From DAIUCA01 sp964613675 (lineage in GTDB: Bacteria; Pseudomonadota; Gammaproteobacteria; Competibacterales; Competibacteraceae), in the NCBI GenBank assembly GCA_964613675.1, contig CAZTIH010000007.1, forward strand, positions 1 to 40,004: 40,004 nt of DNA, given 5' to 3'. Below are positions 32,910 through 40,004 of this stretch, piece after piece. Position 1 is the stretch's first letter. Each line of letters opens with the position of its first letter. The notes below the pieces were generated by a model. That model was not told the origin of the DNA. It saw only the letters and a list, made by a program, of their open reading frames with translations, and searched no databases. A program made the position numbers and the translations under genes.

Positions 32910-33683
32910 CTACTTGCTTTTCAGAGAATTTTGGAGAAATTGCCGACAACGTTCAGATTGCGGTTGAGTGAACAGCACCTCGGGCGTTCCCTGTTCCTCG
33001 ACAAGCCCTTGATGCAGAAACATGACCTGCGAAGCGACTTCTCGTGCGAACCCCAATTCGTGAGTGACCACCACCATCGTGCAACCCTCCAACGCCAAGT
33101 TACGCATCACCATCAGAACTTCGCCGACCAGCTCTGGATCTAGTGCCGACGTCGGTTCGTCAAAGAGCAATACGGCCGGCTCCATCGCGAGGGCACGGGC
33201 AATGGCGGCCCGTTGCTGCTGTCCCCCCGATAAAAATGCCGGATATTCATGGCGTTTTTCGTACAGTCCCACCTTGTTGAGTAACCCTTCTGCCTGTTCG
33301 ATCGCCTGTTTTCGAGGCCGCTTTAAGACTTGGATCGGGCCTTCAATTAGGTTTTGCAGAATGGTGAAGTGGCTCCAAAGATAGAAATGCTGAAACACCA
33401 TCCCTAACTGGGCACGAAGCCGTTGAAGCTGCTTAGGATTGACGGGCTGGAGCTGGCCTTTGGCATTGGCACGGAGTTCAAGCGACTCCCCATTCACCGT
33501 AATGCGCCCCTGGTTGGGCCATTCGAGCAGGTTAATGCAACGCAGACAGGTCGATTTCCCCGACCCCGATGCGCCAAGCAATACAATCACATCCCCCGCA
33601 TGGGCCGTGAGCGAGATGCCCTTTAGAACTTCATTTTGACCAAAGGACTTGTGGAGATTTTCGACGGTTAGGGTAGGCGTCAC
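32910..33683 (-). CDS. Polar amino-acid ABC transporter ATPase (HisP/ArtP/GlnQ type)
   Basis: A 257-residue ATPase. Walker A is GASGSGKST, the Q-loop MVFQHFYLWSH, the signature LSGGQQQRAAIARALA, Walker B VLLFDEPTSALDPE, and the H-loop VVVTHELGFAREVA. GTG at 33683 (VTPTLTVENLHKSFG) with GAGGA 7 bases upstream is chosen over a TTG at 33731 that would add 16 unlikely residues. It leads the four-gene transporter operon (ATPase, binding protein, two permeases). Confidence 0.95.
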   Translation of the reverse strand: MTPTLTVENLHKSFGQNEVLKGISLTAHAGDVIVLLGASGSGKSTCLRCINLLEWPNQGRITVNGESLELRANAKGQLQPVNPKQLQRLRAQLGMVFQHFYLWSHFTILQNLIEGPIQVLKRPRKQAIEQAEGLLNKVGLYEKRHEYPAFLSGGQQQRAAIARALAMEPAVLLFDEPTSALDPELVGEVLMVMRNLALEGCTMVVVTHELGFAREVASQVMFLHQGLVEEQGTPEVLFTQPQSERCRQFLQNSLKSK

Positions 33684-33739
33684 AGAGGGTTCCTCGTAGC
33701 GAATCAATACATGACGCTTTGACTTTCTCAAAATTCGCC

Positions 33740-33793
33740 GTCTGCAAAATTAAATCTGGCTTGTGGTGCGAAATGACACCACCTGTCGCAGAC
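33740..33793. repeat. Nested inverted repeat between the ABC operon and the LRAT-like gene
   Basis: An outer pair GTCTGC (33740-33745) and GCAGAC (33788-33793) encloses an inner pair GTGGTG (33763-33768) and CACCAC (33777-33782). It lies between two divergent genes and could be an operator or a 5'-UTR structure. It does not resemble an ARG box. The remaining bases of 33794-33903 hold no feature I can name. Confidence 0.3.
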
Positions 33794-33903
33794 ATCCTTA
33801 GTCTTCAAACCTAGCTGCTGCCGACTAGCTTGCGAAAGCCTGACAAAGGACAAGTTGATCGGCCAAAGTAGCTTCTGACCCTAAACCTCGGAGCGTTAAC
33901 CTC

Positions 33904-34311
33904 ATGAACATGTACATTCACGGCCAACATTTGTGCGTCCACCACTTAGGCTACCAGCATCACGGCATCGGCATTGGCGATAACCAGGTGTTGCACTACG
34001 GCACGCGGGCCCTTATCGAGCACGGATTCCATTTTGACGAACAGGACATCACTCAAAACACCTTGTGCCTGGTGAGTTTAGACGAATTTCGCGGCGGCAT
34101 TTTCACTTACTACGATCTGGAATTTGTGGAACATTACCATCGGATTTTTGATGATTGCGCAGCGGTGGAACGGGGACTGGCCCTGTTGAACGATGGCAAC
34201 TCCCTCCCCGCTTTTACCGATAGCATTGAGTTTGTGAATTGGTGCATTGAAGGGGTTCTGCGCTTGCCGGAAACGATGGATCGTTGGAAATTATCCCGAA
34301 AAGCCTCCTGA
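33904..34311 (+). CDS. LRAT/NC-domain (NlpC/P60-like) protein with altered catalytic motif
   Basis: A 135-residue protein related to the lecithin-retinol acyltransferase-like/NC group. The N-terminal part has the histidine motif (HLGYQHHGIGIGDNQVLHYG), and a VSLDEFRGG segment follows. The usual catalytic motif in the C-terminal helix is NCEHF-x-x-WC. Here the aligned stretch is DSIEFVNWC, so the nucleophile cysteine is S107 and the following histidine is glutamate. The other cysteine (C114) is conserved. It may be a non-enzymatic or altered member. GGAG lies about 10 bases before the ATG. It stands alone, divergent from the ABC operon. Substrate unknown. Confidence 0.75.
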   Translation: MNMYIHGQHLCVHHLGYQHHGIGIGDNQVLHYGTRALIEHGFHFDEQDITQNTLCLVSLDEFRGGIFTYYDLEFVEHYHRIFDDCAAVERGLALLNDGNSLPAFTDSIEFVNWCIEGVLRLPETMDRWKLSRKAS

Positions 34312-34479
34312 TTCCCCTTGCATACGGATCAGCGGATTCAATTTAAGGCGCGTTTTCCGACTCAAAAGTCATCGTTGTCGTACATCGCGCCGGACTACAT
34401 TCCGCCCACAATCCAATCCATTGATTTGCGTTTCAGACTGTCGAACCCCTCCGCTTAATCCCTTTTACGGTGTTCGACT

Positions 34480-35592
34480 ATGCCTTTTATGTCTAAAGCG
34501 CCCAATACCCAATTCCACCACGGAACGTCAGCGATTACGGGCATTTTGCTCACGAATTTGGGAACGCCAAATGCCCCGACGACTTCAGCCCTACGTCGTT
34601 ACTTGGGTCAATTTCTGAGCGATCCCCGCGTCATCGAACTGCCCCGTTGGTTTTGGTACCCCCTATTACACGGCGTGATCTTGAACACTCGCCCCGCAAA
34701 ATCCGCGGCGGCCTATCGCGAAGTCTGGACCGACGACGGTTCGCCCCTTCTCGTCATCGCACGCCAACAGCAACAGGCGTTACAAAAGGCACTCGATACC
34801 GATGACAAGGTGCTGTCGCCTGTTCATGTCGCTTTAGGAATGCGTTACGGACAACCGTCGATTGCACAAGCGCTGGATGAATTGGCAGCTCATCACTGTC
34901 GCCAAATCATCGTGTTACCTCTCTATCCGCAGTATGCCGCCGCCACTGTCGCCTCCACTTTTGATGCAGTCGCCGATGCCTTACGCACCCACCGTTGGTT
35001 GCCCGATCTCCGTTTCATCAGTCATTACCACGATCATCCGCTTTACATTCACGCCCTCGCCGAGACGGTAAGGCAGCACTTTGCTCAACAGGGTCAACCC
35101 CAAAAACTGCTATTTTCCTTCCACGGCGTGCCTAAATCGACACTCCTTGCAGGTGATCCTTACCACTGTCAATGTCGTAAGACCGCTCGGCTGGTGGCGG
35201 AGGCGTTAGCCCTAGAACCGGATCGTTGGGCCGTGTCGTTTCAATCCCGTTTTGGGCGAGAAGAATGGCTTCAGCCTTACACCATTGAGTTACTCGGCGA
35301 GTGGGGTCGACAAAAACTCCCTTCCGTTGCGGTGATGTGCCCAGGCTTTTCGGCGGACTGCTTAGAGACAATTGAAGAAATTGGGGGAGAAAACAAGGAA
35401 GCCTTCCAACACGCAGGTGGCGGAGATTTTCATTACTTACCCGCTCTCAACACCCATGAAGCGCATATTTCCTTACTTGTTTCCCTGATAAAGCATCATG
35501 GACACGGTTTTTCGCTCTTCGATCCGCCCTCCTCCCCCGAAGACCTCGCCGCTTCAAAACAGCGTGCCCTTGAATTAGGCGCCGTTCGTTAA
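34480..35592 (+). CDS. hemH: Ferrochelatase
   Basis: A 370-residue enzyme that inserts Fe2+ into protoporphyrin IX. It starts with GILLTNLGTPNAPTTSALRRYL and has LPRWFWYPLLHGVILNTRP, YREVWTDDGSPL, VLPLYPQYAAATVAS, the active-site histidine in FSFHGVPKS, and SFQSRFGREEWLQPYT. The C-terminus CPGFSADCLETIEEIGGENKE is typical of proteobacterial enzymes. It completes heme made by hemC and hemD, which lie on the other side of the ABC transporter. The region 34312-34479 before it has no clear promoter or other feature. Confidence 0.97.
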   Translation: MPFMSKAPNTQFHHGTSAITGILLTNLGTPNAPTTSALRRYLGQFLSDPRVIELPRWFWYPLLHGVILNTRPAKSAAAYREVWTDDGSPLLVIARQQQQALQKALDTDDKVLSPVHVALGMRYGQPSIAQALDELAAHHCRQIIVLPLYPQYAAATVASTFDAVADALRTHRWLPDLRFISHYHDHPLYIHALAETVRQHFAQQGQPQKLLFSFHGVPKSTLLAGDPYHCQCRKTARLVAEALALEPDRWAVSFQSRFGREEWLQPYTIELLGEWGRQKLPSVAVMCPGFSADCLETIEEIGGENKEAFQHAGGGDFHYLPALNTHEAHISLLVSLIKHHGHGFSLFDPPSSPEDLAASKQRALELGAVR

Positions 35593-35703
35593 GTGCATAA
35601 CGCTATATCGAACAAACTTTGCATGAGATTTTCCCAACTTAACACCGTGAATACAGCACCTCGTTAAGCTAGACCTATCAGTCCACTCAGCGAGATCATC
35701 AAC

Positions 35704-36963
35704 ATGTTCAGGCGTGCCGTTAGTTGGCTATTAGCCCTCGCAATTTTAGTAACGGGGGTGGGGGGATTCGTTTACCTACGCGCCACCCGTCCCGTCGTCG
35801 CCGCCGTTAATCCGCCCGAACGACTGTGGCGCGTCCAAGTGACCCCAGCACGCTTTGAGCGTCTAGCCCCCGAAGTCGTCCTGTACGCCACCGTCGAAGC
35901 GCCCCGCCGAGCCGCCCTCACGGCGGCGGTGATGGGAGATGTGGTGCAGGTGACCGTGAATGAGGGAGATTCTGTGCGACCGGGGCAGTTACTCGTTCAG
36001 CTCGATCCCACCGATCAACAGTTCGTCCTCGATCAACGCAATGCAGATTTACAGGATGCCGAAGCAGCGTTGCAGGCGTGGACGGTTCGACGACGGCGCG
36101 ATGAAACCGCATTGCAACTCGAACGCGAACTGCTAGATCTGCTCACCCAAGAAGTCACCCGTTTGCAGGCTTTACGGGGCCGCGATTTAACCGCCCAAAC
36201 CGCCGTCGATACCGCGCAACAAAGCCGTACCCGTCAAGCGTTAACCGTAAATCAACGGACTCAAGCCGTCGAAACCGCCGTTGCGGAGGGAGAACAGCTT
36301 CGTGCCCGTCGGAATCGCGCTCAAACTGCCCGCGATCAAGCGACCTTGGATCTTCAACGGACCCGGATCGTCGCGCCCTTTGCGGGTCAAATTCAACGGG
36401 TGAACGTGGCACCAGGCGACCGCATTCGCGTAGGCGAGCCGCTGTTGACCCTGTTTAGTCCGACCGAACTCGTTCTGCGGGGCCGTCTCCCCCAAACTCA
36501 CCTGGCGATCCTCGAAAAAACGCTTGCCAACGGGTTGGGGGTGATGGCCTACACCGACATTGACGGCACGTTGACGACATTTACGCTCGACCGATTGAGT
36601 GCCGACCAGGGCGCTGGGGGGGTAGATGGCCTGTTTCGCCCCCGTGAACCCGTGGTGGGCCTACGACCGGGCCGCATTTTTGCGCTAACCCTCGTGCTCC
36701 CCGCTGTTGACGACCTGCTGTCGCTCCCCTACGCGGCGCTGTACGGCCTCGACCACGTGTACGTTGTGCGCGACGGTCGTTTGCTCGGCGTACCCGTACA
36801 GCGGATGGGTGAACACCGTCCCGACCCTTCGGAAATTGTCTCCCGCGTCCTCGTCAGAAGCGATGAACTGCGCCCCGACGACCCGATTGTCATCACCCAA
36901 CTGCCCAATGCCGTGACGGGATTGCGCGTCGAAGCCCTAGTCGATGGAGATATTGCCCCATGA
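35704..36963 (+). CDS. RND efflux periplasmic adaptor (membrane fusion protein)
   Basis: A 419-residue HlyD/AcrA-type adaptor. An N-terminal membrane anchor (LLALAILVTGVGGFVYL) is followed by a lipoyl half-motif (AALTAAVMGDVVQVTVNEGDS), a coiled-coil hairpin of about 110 residues (about 100-215) and the second lipoyl half (RIVAPFAGQIQRVNVAPGD). Beta-barrel and membrane-proximal domains follow. It links the pump to an outer-membrane channel. The stop overlaps the pump start (ATGA). The 111 bp before it have no promoter I can place. Confidence 0.93.
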   Translation: MFRRAVSWLLALAILVTGVGGFVYLRATRPVVAAVNPPERLWRVQVTPARFERLAPEVVLYATVEAPRRAALTAAVMGDVVQVTVNEGDSVRPGQLLVQLDPTDQQFVLDQRNADLQDAEAALQAWTVRRRRDETALQLERELLDLLTQEVTRLQALRGRDLTAQTAVDTAQQSRTRQALTVNQRTQAVETAVAEGEQLRARRNRAQTARDQATLDLQRTRIVAPFAGQIQRVNVAPGDRIRVGEPLLTLFSPTELVLRGRLPQTHLAILEKTLANGLGVMAYTDIDGTLTTFTLDRLSADQGAGGVDGLFRPREPVVGLRPGRIFALTLVLPAVDDLLSLPYAALYGLDHVYVVRDGRLLGVPVQRMGEHRPDPSEIVSRVLVRSDELRPDDPIVITQLPNAVTGLRVEALVDGDIAP

Positions 36964-39900
36964 TTGGCCTCATCCGTTTGTTGGCGCGTCACCCCATTGC
37001 GGGAAATGTTTTGATGATTTTGGTGTTTCTGCTGGGTTGGTACGCCACCACGCAGCTCAACACGCAGTTCTTTCCATCGTTTGCGTTTGATGTCGTGTTG
37101 GTACGGGTGGAGTGGCGGGGCGCGACGGCGGAGGATGTCGAGGAGGCCATCACCAATCCCCTGGAACGGGAACTCAAAACAACATCGGGAATGCGCAATT
37201 TCACATCCACCTCAAGCTTTGGCGTGGCGGCGTTGAGCTTGGAGTTTGAGAAGGGAACCGACGTAGTTTTGTCCCTGGACGAGGTACGACGCCGCGTTTC
37301 GTTGGTGCGAAACCTTCCCGCCGATGCAGAAACGCCCGAAGTCATGCGAATTGTGAGGTATGAACCCATTGCACGGGTGTTGCTCAGTGGCGCGACCCTT
37401 CCCGAATTGCAGCGATTGGCCTTGCAATTTGAACGTGAGTTGTTGCAACGGGGGGTGGCGCGGGTGGATTTCAATGGAATGCCCGACGAGGAGATGGCCA
37501 TCGAACTGACGCCCGCTGCATTGCGAAGTTTGGGCGTGTCTTTGGAGACGGTTGCGGCCCAAGTGGCGAACACCAGTCGGGATTTACCCGCTGGATCAGT
37601 GGGCGAAACGGAAGGCAGTAAACAGCTACGCGCCCTCGAACAGCGCCGTAAAGAATGGCAATTTGCCGATCTTCCCTTACAAATCGACGGAGCTGTGGTG
37701 CGATTGGGGGACGTGGCGACGGTGGAACGGCGTCCCCGTGAAAATCAACCGCTTCTCGAATATAACGGGCGTCCAGCCATTGAAATGATTGTGGAACGCA
37801 CGGAAACCAGCGATTCACTGCAAGGGGCAAAAATCCTCCAAACCTGGTTAACCGAGACCCGTCCTCAATTGCCGTTGGGCGTGGAACTCACCGTGTATGC
37901 GTCCACCTGGGAATTGCTCGAAGAACGACTGTGGTTGCTGGTGAAGAACGGGTTAGGTGGTCTCGTGCTGGTCGTTTTAGCTCTTTATCTCCTGTTGAAT
38001 GCGCGAGTGGCCTTCTGGATTGCGGTAGGCATCCCCACAGCGCTGGCGGGGTCGTTAGTGGTGCTATGGCTGATGGGCGGTTCCATCAACATGATTAGTT
38101 TGCTGGCCTTCATCATGGCGACCGGCATTATCGTGGACGACGCCATTGTGGTGGGGGAGGACGCCCTTGCCCTTCACGAGCAGGGTCACGATGCCTTGTA
38201 TGCGGCGGAACAATCGGCAATGAACATGCTGACGCCGGTAGGGGCGTCGATGTTGACGACATTGGCGGCGTTTTTGCCGTTGCTGGTGATTGGCGGCGTG
38301 ATTGGCAACATTTTGCGCGACATTCCGTTGGTGATGGTCTGTGCCCTAATTGCGTCGCTCGTCGAATGCTTTTTCATTTTGCCTGCGCATTTGCGGGATG
38401 CGCTTCACGTACAGGCAAAACAGACCCCCGATCGTTTTCGGCAGGGGTTAGAAATGCTGTTTAAGGGGTTACAAAATCGCGTCATGCGACCAACGGTCAC
38501 CTTGGCGTTGGGGAATCGGGCGGTGATTTTTGCGCTGACGGTGGCGCTGATGGCATCGAGTGTGGGGTTACTGGCGGGGAGCCGCATTAGCTTTAACTTT
38601 TTCCCCACACCTGACGGAAACAACTTGTATGCGTCGTTTAGCTTCGTGGCTGGGACGCCCCCCGAAGAAACCCGTCGTTTTGTGCGCCACCTCGTCGAAG
38701 CGCTTTACGACACCCAGGCCGAATTTAGCGAACCCGATCTGATCAAGGTGGCAGTCGAGCGCTACGGACAGGCACAACAAGGTCAGCGGATCGGTGCGAC
38801 GGGCAATCAACACGGTACGGTGTTTGTGGAACTCAAAAATGCCGAGATTCGGACGGTGCGGATGGCAGATTTTGTTAAAGCGTGGGAGAAACGCATTAAC
38901 GTGCCTGCGGGCGTCGAAAACTGGGGCGTCAGCGCATTACAAGCAGGGCCACCGGGGCGCGACTTGGACATTCGCTTGTTGGGAGATGACCCGCATCGCC
39001 TAAAAGCGGCCGCGCTTGAGTTAGCGGATGCGATGACGGCCCTTCCGGGGGTGAGCGCTGTACTGGACGATCTTCCCTATGGGCGTGAGCAGTGGATTTA
39101 CCAGTTAACGCCGACGGCGCAGCGATTGGGCCTTACGGTTAATAGCGTGGGAATGCAGTTGCGGACGGCCCTAGACGGGGTACGGGTGCAGATTTTCCAG
39201 GAGCAGGGCAAAGAAATTGAGGTTCGCGTAGGGCTGACTCAGGCGGTTCGAGAGCGTCTCGACGAACTGTCGTTGTTGCCTATTCATCTGCCGGAAGGGC
39301 GCGTGATGCCGTTCAACCAGGTGGCAGAACTGCGCGCGCAAAGGAGTTTCGATGTTTTACGTCATGGAAACGGTCGGTTAGCCGTCCAAGTGAGCGCGGA
39401 TCTCGACAGCCGCCAAATCAGTGCGGGTGAAGCGTTGATGCGTTTACAAACCGATTCCTTACCTCCATTACTGAGTCGCTATGGCATCGAATACGACTTA
39501 CAGGGACGCGGCGCCGACCGTGCGGAGACTCTAGGCGATATGCAGCGTGGAGCGATTTTGGGAATTGCCCTCATGTACTTAGCGTTGGCGATGGCATCTG
39601 CATCATTTGTGTGGCCGTTGGTGATCATTACCATCATTCCCATTGGATTTGCGGGGGCGGTGATTGGCCACTGGATCATGGGGGTTGATCTCACGATTTT
39701 GTCGCTATTCGGGATCTTTGGGCTGGCGGGAATTGGGGTGAACGATTCCATTGTGCTGGTGGACTTTTACCGTCGCCAACGCGAACAGGGCAAACCCGTT
39801 CAATCCGCGTTAATTGAAGCGTCGTGTTTGCGATTGCGTGCCGTATTGTTGACCTCGACGACGACCATTGCAGGACTGCTTCCGTTGATGTTTGAAAAGT

Positions 39901-40004
39901 CGTTACAGGCGCAATTTCTGATTCCCATTGCCATTTCACTGTGTTTTGGCCTGGCCTTTACGACTTTTTGGGTACTGCTGTGGATCCCCACTTTGTTGAG
40001 CTTT
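36960..40004 (+). CDS. RND (AcrB-family) efflux pump, truncated by the window end
   Basis: The first 1015 residues of an RND proton-driven pump, open to the right edge. The N-terminus is MIGLIRLLARHPIAGNVLMI, as in the CzcA/HME-like and MmpL-unrelated bacterial AcrB group. The first TM block is followed by the porter domain and by TM4 with the proton-relay acidic pair in GIIVDDAIVVGED. The second half has the matching GVNDSIVLVDFY. About 10-12 membrane helices can be traced. No metal-binding HME motif is convincing, so drug or hydrophobic substrate export is the cautious reading. The outer-membrane channel and repressor are not in the window. Confidence 0.93.
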   Translation, partial: MIGLIRLLARHPIAGNVLMILVFLLGWYATTQLNTQFFPSFAFDVVLVRVEWRGATAEDVEEAITNPLERELKTTSGMRNFTSTSSFGVAALSLEFEKGTDVVLSLDEVRRRVSLVRNLPADAETPEVMRIVRYEPIARVLLSGATLPELQRLALQFERELLQRGVARVDFNGMPDEEMAIELTPAALRSLGVSLETVAAQVANTSRDLPAGSVGETEGSKQLRALEQRRKEWQFADLPLQIDGAVVRLGDVATVERRPRENQPLLEYNGRPAIEMIVERTETSDSLQGAKILQTWLTETRPQLPLGVELTVYASTWELLEERLWLLVKNGLGGLVLVVLALYLLLNARVAFWIAVGIPTALAGSLVVLWLMGGSINMISLLAFIMATGIIVDDAIVVGEDALALHEQGHDALYAAEQSAMNMLTPVGASMLTTLAAFLPLLVIGGVIGNILRDIPLVMVCALIASLVECFFILPAHLRDALHVQAKQTPDRFRQGLEMLFKGLQNRVMRPTVTLALGNRAVIFALTVALMASSVGLLAGSRISFNFFPTPDGNNLYASFSFVAGTPPEETRRFVRHLVEALYDTQAEFSEPDLIKVAVERYGQAQQGQRIGATGNQHGTVFVELKNAEIRTVRMADFVKAWEKRINVPAGVENWGVSALQAGPPGRDLDIRLLGDDPHRLKAAALELADAMTALPGVSAVLDDLPYGREQWIYQLTPTAQRLGLTVNSVGMQLRTALDGVRVQIFQEQGKEIEVRVGLTQAVRERLDELSLLPIHLPEGRVMPFNQVAELRAQRSFDVLRHGNGRLAVQVSADLDSRQISAGEALMRLQTDSLPPLLSRYGIEYDLQGRGADRAETLGDMQRGAILGIALMYLALAMASASFVWPLVIITIIPIGFAGAVIGHWIMGVDLTILSLFGIFGLAGIGVNDSIVLVDFYRRQREQGKPVQSALIEASCLRLRAVLLTSTTTIAGLLPLMFEKSLQAQFLIPIAISLCFGLAFTTFWVLLWIPTLLSF

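Noticed and set aside
33684..33731. TTG start for the ABC ATPase adding 16 residues
   Set aside because: The downstream GTG has a good ribosome site and fits the family N-terminus.

Overview
This window reads as chromosomal DNA of a gammaproteobacterium of moderate GC content. The evidence is the gene set and its local order: hemC-hemD-hemX-hemY, ratA-rnfH next to smpB, ssrA and bamE, fur, sseA, a Slt-type transglycosylase, a single-chain gcvP and an HME/AcrB-type RND pump. The tmRNA tag ANDDNFALAA also fits. I cannot name a genus. A sulfur-oxidising Thiotrichales-like lineage is only a guess. Three runs of exactly ten N (9621-9630, 12059-12068, 29956-29965) show that this is a scaffold, and each falls inside a gene.

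Layout. 1-279: what looks like the leader-proximal end of a CRISPR array read on the minus strand (one repeat, a partial spacer, an AT-rich leader), followed by moxR. 1.3-2.6 kb: an AhpC/AhpD peroxide-defence pair. 2.6-6.45 kb: a tightly overlapping signalling operon (histidine kinase, receiver, receiver-diguanylate cyclase) whose last codons overlap a tRNA-Arg(CCT). 6.5-9.4 kb: housekeeping genes (gamma-carbonic anhydrase-like protein, pgsA, tgt, msrA). 9.45-10.3 kb: a GC-rich foreign-looking patch directly downstream of the ssrA 3' end, with a GGCT-family gene and tiny overlapping ORFs. 10.3-13 kb: ssrA, smpB, ratA, rnfH, bamE, fur. 13-17.3 kb: gcvP, a DUF2064 protein and sseA on the minus strand. 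17.4-22.9 kb: an alpha/beta-hydrolase fused to a degenerate OsmC domain, a TerD protein, purD and ppk1. 23-25.8 kb: two lytic transglycosylases. 25.9-30.6 kb: hemCDXY, with hemC broken at a gap. 30.7-33.7 kb: a polar amino-acid ABC transporter whose last gene has a frameshift in a G8 tract. 33.9-35.6 kb: an LRAT/NC-like protein and hemH. 35.7-40 kb: an RND adaptor and an RND pump cut by the window edge.

Several genes share pathways. hemC and hemD make uroporphyrinogen III, and hemH, on the other side of the ABC transporter, inserts iron to finish heme. SmpB and tmRNA form the trans-translation system. AhpC is reduced by AhpD. The kinase and two receivers presumably feed c-di-GMP synthesis.

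The strongest non-routine observations are the CRISPR edge, the GC-rich patch at the ssrA 3' end, the tRNA/CDS overlap, two separate proteins whose expected catalytic cysteines are replaced (OsmC fusion and LRAT-like), the hemC discontinuity and the G8 frameshift. I did not find a clear new multi-gene defence or metabolic system inside the window. The CRISPR locus, if real, continues outside it.
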